The notes under the pieces are model-generated. The model did no database searches. It was not told where the DNA came from and worked only from the letters and a program-made list of their open reading frames with translations. A stretch of 64,000 nucleotides of DNA from Vanrija pseudolonga (Eukaryota; Basidiomycota; Tremellomycetes; Trichosporonales; Trichosporonaceae). The stretch lies in NCBI RefSeq assembly GCF_020906515.1, contig NC_085851.1, positions 1,178,001 to 1,242,000 on the forward strand, written 5' to 3'. This document shows positions 34,141 through 42,029 of this stretch, piece by piece. The translations under genes and the position numbers were made by a program. How positions within the stretch are numbered: position 1 is the stretch's first letter; every line of letters begins with the position of its first letter.

Positions 34141-35070
34141 ATGGCAGGCCGTCCTCCCCCCAGCGAGATTGAGCTGTGAGTTGAGACGTGCACGGCAGCC
34201 ACTGACAGCCCAGCCACGAGGCCATCGACTGGATCAACCAGCAGCCTGATGCCCTCACCGGTGAGTAGCGACGCGCGGCACCTTGGCCCATGGCTGACGG
34301 CTGCGTTCTCCTTCACCACGTCCTGGTTGCCTCCCGCCTTGCTCTTCCTCTCAGCCATTGTCAAGAGCAAGCTCCCCGACCTCAAGGGCGAGCTCGGCTG
34401 GCTCCACGTCGGCCGCCTCGACGACTTTGGCAAGTACATGCAGGTCCAGATCCACCCTCCGCCGACCCACGAGGAGAAGGAGGTCCAGATCCCGCTCGAC
34501 CCGCCTATCACCAACCCGTACGACATCCGCCCGCGCCTGTACAAGTTTAGGGCCGAGGCGTTCAACCTGTACCGAATCGTGAGTCTTTGCCGCGTGGCCC
34601 TCTCGAAACGACAGCAGCTCACGCCAACCCCACAGCCTACCAACGTCACCATCGACTACTACACTGCGCCAGCTTGGTTCCCGTTCACGGCACCCGCGCT
34701 GATCGGCATGGCGGTGCTCTTCTTCGCGCAGTGGGGTACGGGCCACTATGCCGATCTTCTCCGGGAGAAGATTGAGTACTACATGGGCCCGCACATGATC
34801 AAGTTTGCGCTTGGCATTGTCGTCTTCTTCCACCTTGCGTTCGAGCCGGCATACATGTTCTGGTTGACGGGCAAGCACAAGGTTCCGTTTGGCCCTCGCG
34901 TCAAGTGGATCCTCACCAACATGGCCATTGGGTTCGGCGCCATCAACGAGTTCCACGAGTGCGTCACGTACGAGCGCCTGCGTCTGGTGTACAAGTCGAC
35001 CGACGTCGGAGACATCGGACCCCGCAAAAAGGGCCAGGAGGAGGTCACCGCCGAGAAAAAGAAGCAGTAG
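34141..35070 (+). CDS. Small multi-pass membrane protein, DUF2470/DUF4499-like architecture
   Basis: Four exons, 34141-34175, 34214-34260, 34355-34578 and 34636-35070, give 246 residues. The first 100 residues are soluble (WLHVGRLDDFGKYMQVQI, then IPLDPPITNPYDIRPRLYKF), with a layout like a DUF2470 domain. After that come about three hydrophobic helices: WFPFTAPALIGMAVLFFAQW, HMIKFALGIVVFFHLAFEPA and VKWILTNMAIGFGAINEF. That order, soluble part then small membrane part, is known from fungal ER-type proteins with DUF2470 plus DUF4499 (TMEM254-like). The C-terminus is lysine rich (EKKKQ), which would suit ER retention. Family placement is from memory of motif layout and is uncertain; no reaction can be assigned. 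Confidence 0.8.
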
Positions 35071-35212
35071 GCTGGACCCCGTCGATGTATTCCGGCCACT
35101 TGGCAGCTGGGGCGGATCTCTCCACAACCGAGCGGTGGCAGAGTGGCACTAACCCTGAGGCACCAACCAGTCATGTTGGTCTCGAGCGGAGCGCGTGCCG
35201 AAGGTTGTTGCA
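35071..35212. other. Spacer between the membrane-protein gene and the copia element
   Basis: A 142-bp 3' flank of the membrane-protein gene, ending in the left copy of the TTGCA target duplication. Confidence 0.5.
35208..35212. repeat. Target-site duplication, left copy
   Basis: TTGCA stands directly before the 5' LTR and again directly after the 3' LTR (40392-40396). Five bases is the normal copia target duplication. Confidence 0.9.
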
Positions 35213-35336
35213 TGTTGGATTCTAGCCTTACGTAACATTGATTCTGGCCACAGGCCGACGCCGCTCTACATGTGCGTGCGTGCAACTATCTTTCTATGCA
35301 ACCATTCTTCTCTCTACTAGCGTGTAAAACCCAACA
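35213..35336 (+). repeat. 5' LTR of the copia element
   Basis: Starts TGTTGGATTCTAGCC and ends GTAAAACCCAACA. The short inverted ends TGTTGG/CCAACA are intact. It matches the 3' LTR at every position I compared. Confidence 0.95.
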
Positions 35337-35354
35337 GATTAAGAGTCAAACACC
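35337..35354 (+). other. Primer-binding site, complementary to a tRNA-Lys(CUU) anticodon arm
   Basis: The 18 bases right after the 5' LTR begin GATTAAGAGTC, whose complement GACTCTTAATC is the well-known anticodon loop of eukaryotic tRNA-Lys(CUU). Copia elements are known to prime from a tRNA cut in the anticodon loop rather than from the 3' CCA end, and this fits that mode with lysine tRNA in place of initiator methionine tRNA. Confidence 0.65.
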
Positions 35355-35782
35355 TCCGACGCCGTCTACGAGTACGACAGCATCCTCGGCGACAGCTCCA
35401 CGCACCAGTACTGCAAGAATCACCACCAGCGACACGTTCCTCGCCCAGGCAGCGAGCTGTGTCAACCGGTGACACAACCAGGCCAACAAGGACCACCTAG
35501 CCGAGCTCACAGGGCAGCTAGAGTAGCAGTTCTTGCGCGAGGGTGTACCCCCAGCGCGGCCCAACGTCTGCGCGCTAACGGCAACGCACGAGACCCAAAA
35601 CTGCGAGCTCGCCATCGCCGTCGGCGCCGCACCTGTGCGAGACGTTCACACTACCACGCCCCCTGGACGCCCTCCACACAACCTCCACCGGGCGTTCACT
35701 CAACGTCATCGCCGTCATCCCACAGTCACGTGACCACGTTCCCACGCACACTGCTCAACCTCCACTACTAGAGGAGACCAAC

Positions 35783-38700
35783 ATGAGCGACCACAGTAAC
35801 GGCGACCTAGCCAAGGCCACCAAACTCAAAGGCTTTGACAGCTTTGCGAGGTGGCACAAGGATCTCCAGGCCATCGCCTACGAAAAGGGCTTTCACGCCG
35901 CGCTCAACGGCAATGAGAAGGACCCTTACCGCAACCCCAATGCGCCGCGCGACAGCCTCGAGCACGCCGGCACCTCCTTACCAGAGGGCTCAGCCTTCAT
36001 CACTCGCCCTGCTCTAGAGGCACGCCGTGAGCGCGAGCGCTCAAAGACGCCGACTCCACCCACCACCGGCGCGTCATCCAGCTCAAGTACCTCGGGCACA
36101 ATCACTCGTCTTCAGGCAGCAACGGCGCAGCGCGCTTTAGAGGCCGCACAACAAGCCGCCCAAGCAACCACAGGAGGACAAGAGGTCACTGGCGTAGACA
36201 TGACAGCCATCTCCGTCATCCTAGCCACCACCATGTCCCTCCTCCACGGCGACTCTGTCAAGCCAGAACCCGATGAGGAAGCCCTTAGCAAGGACGAACG
36301 CGACGAGTGGTTCAAGTGGCAAAAGCGCGAGCTCGGCGCACGTGGCGCACTCCTACGCACCGTCGAGCCCCACATCATCTCGGACTACGAGCATCTGTGG
36401 TACGCCGCAGACATCTTCAAGGCCCTCAAACAGCGCTACCTTTCGGACACCAAGCAGCAGGTGATCCGCATCCGCTCAGCCATGGCCACCCTCTTTGTCA
36501 AGACCGACGCAAACCTTGAGCAAAAGAAAGCCTACATGACGACCTTTCGCAAGAAGCTCACCGAGCTCGCCGACCTGGGCTCTCCTCTCACAGAGGATGA
36601 ACGCGCCCAGATGTTCTACAACGGCATGCCACACGAGCTAGAGGCAACCATCCGCCGCATGGCCACAGACGACAAATGGGAGACCATCTCGCGCGTCTAC
36701 GACAGGTACATCGACTCTGTTAAACGCGATTTGGAGCGCGAAGGCAAGCACGTCGCAGCCAGCGCAAACAAGAAGGACGACAAGGCCGACGAGGCCAGTA
36801 CCTCCACTGGCCGTGGCCGCGGCCGCGGACGCGGGCGCGGGCGTGGACGTGGCGGTGCCACCACTGGGCGCACCACGGACACCGACACCGGCACCTCCAA
36901 CAAACCTCCTCGCTGGTGCGCATACCACCACGTTTTCTCACACATGACCAACGATTGCAACCAGAAGGAGTACCACACGGCCGAGAATACCAAGGACTCG
37001 CCACCTCCTAAGAAGGAGAAGCCCAAGAAGGACGGCGAGGACAAGTCCGGCGCGTCGATCGCCTCATACACGCGTATCCCTGACCACCTCGTGTCGTCAT
37101 ACTCCCACGCGCCACCGGCACAGGCAGCTGCTGCCACCCTCTCGGACACGCATGCGCATCTCCTCATCGACTCAGGAGCCAACACCTCACTCATCGGCGA
37201 CCGCACGCTGCTCAGCAACATCTGCGCGCTCAAGCGCACCGCCTACTTTGAAATGGGCGGCACTGGTTACCTCATCCCCGCGGATGAGGTTGGTGACATC
37301 ATCATCACCACCAGTGACGGATCAGCCACCATCCCAGACGTGCACTACTCCCCCGGCACTGTCCACAACATGATCTCCAAGCGCGTCTGCAAGGAGGCTG
37401 GCTGGACCTTTGACGGAGAAGACACCTGGATGCGCAACGGCGCCGTCAACCTCGAGCTGGACGACAGCCTCAACGCGCGCCCCACGGCGACACTCCGGCG
37501 CCCTCGGCGTGCGCAGGTGGCACCAGTGGACATTGTCCGCGACGACGAAGCTGAACCCGCCAAACCCAAGTACGGCGTTGGCTTTGTCCTTACCATCCAT
37601 CGCCACCTCGCCCACATGGGCAAGACTAAGATGATCGAGCTTGCGCGCGCCGGCCTCCTCACCGGCGTGGACCCAGAAGCCCTGGCCAACTCGGACTACC
37701 GGCTGCGTGATTGCCAACACTGTGCAATGCACAAGTCCACCAACCACCCACGCGACCAGCACTCAATGCGCGGCTCTGCCAAGGGTGAGATGATCCACAT
37801 GGACCTCACCGGCATGATCTCCAACACGAGCGAGCGTGGCAACCAGTATCTCCTCTGCATGGCAGCAGACTACACTGGAGCCAAGGAGTACATCCCCCTG
37901 CCTAGCAAGTCTGGAGCCCCCATCCTTGCCGCCGTGCGCAGTTTCGTGCGCCGCATTGAGAGGCAGACCGGCATCAAGGTCAAGTGGATCCGCTCGGACC
38001 AGGGAACGGAGTTCCTCAACGACGGCATGGCCGAGTACTGCGCCGAGGAGGGTATCAATCACCAGACCTCCGCTGTCTACACGCCAGAGAACAACAGCGT
38101 GGCCGAGCGCGCCATCCGCACCATGAAGGAGGGTATCGCCACCCTCCTTGCCGCCGCACCGCACATCCCTGAAGACCTATGGGACTACGCCGCCGAGTAC
38201 CTCGCCGTCTTAATCAACATGGCATCACTCAATGATGACGGCGTATCGGCGTACGAGCTCATGACTGGCCGCAAGCCCCACTTTGACAATCTCAAGCCCT
38301 TTGGCACCAAGGTGTACGCGCGGCTTGCAAAGGCCAAGGTCAAACACCTCGACACGTTCGAGCGCCCACGATCCGTGCCAGGTTGGCTTATTGGTATCGA
38401 CCCACACTGCGCTGGCTGGTGCGTCCTCCTGGAAAACGACCACAGCGTGATCTACACGCGCGACGTACTCGCTGCAGGGGAGCAAGGACCAGGAGAACCC
38501 ATCGCCGCGCCAGACGACATCGAGTACCTCGAAGACGACCCCGACGCCGAGCAGGATGACGTCAATGATGACGACATTGCGCCGCCCGGTGAAGCCGCTG
38601 CCATCATGTACTACGACCAGCCCATGTCCCTCGCCGCTGCCACCGAGGCCTCCGAAGGCGATGACACCATTCCTGTCCACGAGGGCCTACGCGGCGCAGA

Positions 38701-40201
38701 GCGCGAGCAGTGGCGCAAGGCCATGGACGCCGAACTCGCCAACCTGCAGAAGTACGGCACCTACGTTGAGGCAGACCTGCCCGAGGGACGCAAACCTCTC
38801 TCTGCCAAGTGGGTCCTACGCCGCAAGCGCGACGCCAATGGCAAGATTGTCAAGTACAAGGCACGTCTGGTCGCGCGCGGCTTCATGCAAGTACCAGGCA
38901 TCGACTTCGAGGACACGTACGCGCCTGTGAGTCGCATGGGCACTGTACGCCTGTTCTTCAGCACCTGCGCGGCCAAGAAGTTCAACATCCGCCAATGCGA
39001 CGTCGAAGGAGCCTACCTCAACGGCACGCTGGACGTTGAGCTGTACCTCAGCCCTCCAACCGGCGTTGCTGTCAAACCTGGCAAGGTCCTCATGCTCAAG
39101 AAGGCAATCTATGGCCTCAAGCAGTCTGGCCACCACTGGTGGTTGGAGGCCCGCGCCGCCCTGCTCGAGCTCGGCTTTGAGGCCTGCGAAGACGACTGGG
39201 GTTTCTACCGCCGCAAGACCGACGGAGCGCTCGTGACCATCTACGTGGACGACTTCCTCATCGGTACAGCCACCACAAAGCAGGCCGACGACATTATCAC
39301 CGCCCTCCGCAAGCGCTGGACAGTTGTCGACCTGGGCTACCCCTCACAAATGCTCGGCATCCGCGTTGAGAAGCGCGGCGACACCATTGCGCTCAACCAG
39401 GCCACCTACATTGAGCACATTGCCAAGAAGCACAAGGTGGAGAACTGGAAGACTGGCAAGACATGCCCTCTGCCAACTGCAGGGGAGCTACCCGGCTCTG
39501 AGGACGGCGACGAGCTCAGCGCAACCTTCACCTCCGAGTACAGGACCATGACAGGCGGCGTCCTTTGGACAGCAAGCGTATCACGCCCAGACATCGCCTA
39601 CACAGCTGGCTATCTCGCGCGCTTCAACAACAAGCCCACCACAGTTCACCTTGCGACAGCGCGTCGCACCATTGGCTACCTGTGGCACACGCGCAACCAG
39701 TGGCTTATCCTCGGCAGCGACCCAAAGCAGACCAGGCCTGACGTGTACGCGGACTCGGACCTCGGCGGCTGCGTGGACACACGCCGCTCTACCACCGGCT
39801 ACGTCGCATTCTTCCTGGGCTCGCCAATCACATGGCAATCGCGCCGCCAACAGACCACAGCCACGTCCACGACCGAGGCTGAGTACATGGCCATCTGCGA
39901 AGCTGGCCTAGAAACTGTCTTCCTCCGGCGCATGGCTGAATTTGTGGGCTACCCCCAGGACAAGCCGTCCACCCTGTACGTGGACAACACAGGCGCAATC
40001 TCGTTGGCAAACAAGCCTACTGCGCACTCGCGCTCAAAGCACATCGAGCGCCGCTACCACAAGATCCGCGACCTGGTCAACACTGGCCAGTTTGCTTTGC
40101 AGCACGTACCCGCCGACAAGCAGATTGCCGACGGCCTCACAAAGGCTTTGAGTGGCCCCATGCAGGCCAAGGCCTGCAAGGATCTCAAGCTCCGCGCCTG
40201 A
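35783..40201 (+). CDS. Copia gag-pol polyprotein
   Basis: One frame of 1,472 residues carries gag and pol without a shift, as in many copia elements. Rough order: gag (1-370) with an arginine-glycine stretch and a C-x2-H...H-x4-C finger near 377-391; aspartic protease (LLIDSGANTSLI, near 460); integrase zinc finger H-x4-H...C-x2-C (about 600-650) and core (about 668-850, IHMDLTG, SDQGTEF); reverse transcriptase (about 985-1230) with YVDDFLIG; RNase H (about 1310-1450). Codon use is as GC-rich as the host genes, which may mean long residence in such a genome. Confidence 0.95.
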   Translation: MSDHSNGDLAKATKLKGFDSFARWHKDLQAIAYEKGFHAALNGNEKDPYRNPNAPRDSLEHAGTSLPEGSAFITRPALEARRERERSKTPTPPTTGASSSSSTSGTITRLQAATAQRALEAAQQAAQATTGGQEVTGVDMTAISVILATTMSLLHGDSVKPEPDEEALSKDERDEWFKWQKRELGARGALLRTVEPHIISDYEHLWYAADIFKALKQRYLSDTKQQVIRIRSAMATLFVKTDANLEQKKAYMTTFRKKLTELADLGSPLTEDERAQMFYNGMPHELEATIRRMATDDKWETISRVYDRYIDSVKRDLEREGKHVAASANKKDDKADEASTSTGRGRGRGRGRGRGRGGATTGRTTDTDTGTSNKPPRWCAYHHVFSHMTNDCNQKEYHTAENTKDSPPPKKEKPKKDGEDKSGASIASYTRIPDHLVSSYSHAPPAQAAAATLSDTHAHLLIDSGANTSLIGDRTLLSNICALKRTAYFEMGGTGYLIPADEVGDIIITTSDGSATIPDVHYSPGTVHNMISKRVCKEAGWTFDGEDTWMRNGAVNLELDDSLNARPTATLRRPRRAQVAPVDIVRDDEAEPAKPKYGVGFVLTIHRHLAHMGKTKMIELARAGLLTGVDPEALANSDYRLRDCQHCAMHKSTNHPRDQHSMRGSAKGEMIHMDLTGMISNTSERGNQYLLCMAADYTGAKEYIPLPSKSGAPILAAVRSFVRRIERQTGIKVKWIRSDQGTEFLNDGMAEYCAEEGINHQTSAVYTPENNSVAERAIRTMKEGIATLLAAAPHIPEDLWDYAAEYLAVLINMASLNDDGVSAYELMTGRKPHFDNLKPFGTKVYARLAKAKVKHLDTFERPRSVPGWLIGIDPHCAGWCVLLENDHSVIYTRDVLAAGEQGPGEPIAAPDDIEYLEDDPDAEQDDVNDDDIAPPGEAAAIMYYDQPMSLAAATEASEGDDTIPVHEGLRGAEREQWRKAMDAELANLQKYGTYVEADLPEGRKPLSAKWVLRRKRDANGKIVKYKARLVARGFMQVPGIDFEDTYAPVSRMGTVRLFFSTCAAKKFNIRQCDVEGAYLNGTLDVELYLSPPTGVAVKPGKVLMLKKAIYGLKQSGHHWWLEARAALLELGFEACEDDWGFYRRKTDGALVTIYVDDFLIGTATTKQADDIITALRKRWTVVDLGYPSQMLGIRVEKRGDTIALNQATYIEHIAKKHKVENWKTGKTCPLPTAGELPGSEDGDELSATFTSEYRTMTGGVLWTASVSRPDIAYTAGYLARFNNKPTTVHLATARRTIGYLWHTRNQWLILGSDPKQTRPDVYADSDLGGCVDTRRSTTGYVAFFLGSPITWQSRRQQTTATSTTEAEYMAICEAGLETVFLRRMAEFVGYPQDKPSTLYVDNTGAISLANKPTAHSRSKHIERRYHKIRDLVNTGQFALQHVPADKQIADGLTKALSGPMQAKACKDLKLRA

Positions 40202-40259
40202 AACCAGCAGACCTCCGCACGACAGCCCGCTCGCGCAAACTGATCGCGACGAGACGTCC

Positions 40260-40267
40260 GAGGGGAG
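40260..40267 (+). other. Polypurine tract of the copia element
   Basis: GAGGGGAG stands directly before the 3' LTR, where plus-strand priming occurs in LTR elements. Confidence 0.75.
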
Positions 40268-40391
40268 TGTTGGATTCTAGCCTTACGTAACATTGATTCT
40301 GGCCACAGGCCGACGCCGCTCTACATGTGCGTGCGTGCAACTATCTTTCTATGCAACCATTCTTCTCTCTACTAGCGTGTAAAACCCAACA
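40268..40391 (+). repeat. 3' LTR of the copia element
   Basis: 124 bp, identical to the 5' LTR by eye, with the same TGTTGG...CCAACA ends. Confidence 0.95.
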
Positions 40392-40396
40392 TTGCA
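40392..40396. repeat. Target-site duplication, right copy
   Basis: TTGCA, the same five bases as at 35208-35212. Confidence 0.9.
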
Positions 40397-40462
40397 GCGG
40401 CGTCCAGCACCACCATACCATGCATGCAAGCATACACATACGCGCACAGCCAAAAGGGTATA

Positions 40463-40578
40463 TGCCTTCTACCCGAATCGAACGGGTGACCTTTCCATAG
40501 CAAGCTCCCAGACCTCCTCGGAGGAGGACTGTAGTGGACACTACTAGTGGAAAATTCTAGCCACTGAACTAAGAAGGC
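40463..40578 (-). tRNA. tRNA-Thr (anticodon AGU) with a 43-nt intron
   Basis: The minus strand folds as a cloverleaf: acceptor GCCTTCT with AGAAGGC and discriminator A; D-stem GTTC/GAAT with a GG-bearing loop; anticodon stem TTCCA/TGGAA; loop CT-AGT-A then, after the intron, A; T-arm ACCCG-TTCGATT-CGGGT. The mature length is 73 nt. The intron, 40541-40499, follows position 37 as usual and holds a perfect hairpin (CCTCC-TCCGA-GGAGG). A TTTT run just past the 3' end (about 40455-40452) should end Pol III transcription. Confidence 0.85.
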
Positions 40579-40605
40579 GGGAGACCTCGGCGACGCCGCA
40601 TGCTG

Positions 40606-40690
40606 CTGCCCCACACGGGCTCGAACCGTGGACCTCGGAGTTGTTGCAGAAGTAACAGCTCCACGCGCTAGCCAACTGAGCCATAGGGCA
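40606..40690 (-). tRNA. tRNA-Asn (anticodon GUU) with an 11-nt intron
   Basis: The minus strand folds as a cloverleaf: acceptor TGCCCTA with TGGGGCA, discriminator G (as in other tRNA-Asn), D-arm GCTC...GCGC with one weak pair, anticodon stem TGGAG/CTCCG, loop CT-GTT-A then A, and T-arm CACGG-TTCGAGC-CCGTG. The intron of 11 nt is 40652-40642 and the mature length is 74 nt. There is no T-run in the 27 bases between this gene and tRNA-Thr, so the two may be read as one Pol III transcript. Confidence 0.85.
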
Positions 40691-41652
40691 GGACGTTGTC
40701 GCCTTGGTGCCTGCCGGCGGCGTGACAGACTTTTGAGCGGTGCGAGCGCGAGTCCCTGGTGCGAGGTGGCGGCGACGGACATTCGGAGGGGAGCCGGGGG
40801 TGTCGAGGAGTGGAGGCGGGGCAGTGTAAGGCGAAGGTCGTCAGTGTGTGGTTCGATGTCTACTCGACTGTGTTGGAAGTGTCAGCGATGTTGACTCTAC
40901 GGTGCGAGCGAGCTCTGCCAGATTCAGTGTCTGCAACAGCTAGCCCTAGTTGAGCCAGATCTGCGGATGGCGCCAGTTGTTCCAGGCCTCGCGTAGAGAT
41001 AACGCGGCGTATGGTGTGCAGGGAAGCGAGATATCCCCAGCTTCTGCGACTAGAAAGATTGCGGTGAGTCACGGGAGGGCCGGTTGGCACGGGGTGGGTG
41101 GCAGTGGGTCATGGTGGGTGAGTGGTGGTGGTAATGGCTGTGGCAGTGCGCAGTCGCGTACACCTACGCGAAGGTACGCTTCGGGATGCGCGTTGTGCGT
41201 CATGCACATCCGAATAGATACGAGTTGTCCGTATCGGAGAGGCAGTGCAGACGGAGAACGGCGGGTGCGGTGCACCGGGCGTTGTGCGGCCGGCTTGACT
41301 TGGCAGAGATGCCAGCATTCCGTCACACCAGTGGCACACATAAGGATGGCGGCAGCGATGACGTCGTGCCCCCGCTTCCAACGTCGCTTCTCAAAGCTGT
41401 GCTCACTGCCCGTCTTCTTGAGGTGCACCACTCGGCATGGTCGCTATCGTCGGCAGATGCTTGTGGATGCGGCATCGCGGTGGTGGGCTAGTGGATCGTA
41501 CGGAATGCATATAAGGTGGCGACGGGGCGACGATGGAGGAGGTCATGAAGCCAAGCAACCACCACTGCTCGACCACAGCCAACCGCTCCAACAGCCCAAC
41601 CACACCACAACCAACCCAACCCAACCACACCCACACCCCAACCACACCCACA
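40691..41652. other. Gene-free spacer between the tRNA pair and the small-protein gene
   Basis: About 960 bp. A long frame crosses it but is low complexity. The end of the spacer holds a TATAAGG and an A/C-rich leader that belong to the gene at 41653. Confidence 0.5.
41510..41516 (+). promoter_or_regulatory. TATA box candidate of the small-protein gene at 41653
   Basis: TATAAGG lies 137 bp before the ATG and is followed by a long CCAACCACACCC-type leader, which in yeasts often marks strongly expressed genes. Confidence 0.45.
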
Positions 41653-42029
41653 ATGTCCCTTACCAAGTACACCTCGACCGAGACGCTCCCCGCGTACTCG
41701 CCCGCTGCCGAGCCCATCTCCCCCGTGGAGGAGAAGGCCGCGCTCGCGTCCCACATCGTGGCGCTGCCGCACGAGCTCGACCCGGCGTCCGTCTGCGCGG
41801 CCTACGGCCACGACTCGCGCCCGAACCTCAAGACTGCGCTCGCCCTCACCGTCCCTTCCCCTTCAGCGTCGCCTACGTCCTCGCGAACCGCACCGTCCCG
41901 TGCAACCGGTGCGGCGTGCCCGTGCGCCGCTCTTGCTGCTGCCACGGTGCGCGTAGTGCCCCCGCCGCCGGCACGCCGCTCAAGAAGACTGTCTCGGCCG
42001 GTTCCTCGTCTACGGCGCACAGCGCTTGA
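41653..42029 (+). CDS. Small protein with LPAY motif and CNRC...SCC tail, frame broken once
   Basis: I do not recognise this family. The frame from 41653 begins MSLTKYTSTETLPAYSP and reads with strong GC-ending codons through SVCAAYGHDSRPNLKTALALT. From about 41866 the coding signal moves to another frame, which reads SVAYVLANRTVPCNRCGVPV, RRSCCCHG and a serine-rich end to the stop at 42027. Similarity to the gene at 62182-62639 spans both halves, so both belong to one gene. The shift lies in the C/T run at 41851-41866 and is equal to one missing base. No GT-AG intron can mend the frame without removing the shared VCAA-x-GHD block. It may be a recent pseudogene, an assembly error in a C run, or programmed frameshifting. 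Features: PY-like motif at residues 12-15, one hydrophobic stretch, cysteines as a pair and a triplet. Confidence 0.55.

Larger units (their letters stand above)
35213..40391 (+). mobile_element. Ty1/copia LTR retrotransposon, whole-looking and young
   Basis: A 5,179-bp element with two 124-bp LTRs that read identical base for base, TG...CA ends, a 5-bp target duplication (TTGCA), a primer-binding site after the 5' LTR, one long gag-pol frame and a purine tract before the 3' LTR. The domain order gag, protease, integrase, reverse transcriptase, RNase H places it in Ty1/copia (Pseudoviridae). It looks whole; I see no breaks. Identical LTRs mean a very recent insertion on an evolutionary scale. 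It sits between a protein gene and a tRNA pair, 66 bp beyond the 3' end of tRNA-Thr. Confidence 0.95.

Noticed and set aside
41787-41866. An 80-nt GT-AG intron that would restore the frame of the small gene at 41653
   Set aside because: Its donor GTCCGT is poor and it would remove VCAAYGHD, which is conserved in the related gene.
41851-41866. A 16-nt GT...AG segment in the same gene
   Set aside because: Too short to be spliced, and removing it does not restore the frame.
40950-42029. A 359-codon open frame on the plus strand
   Set aside because: Only its last 55 codons show coding bias and similarity (the tail of the small-protein gene). The rest is low complexity across a spacer.
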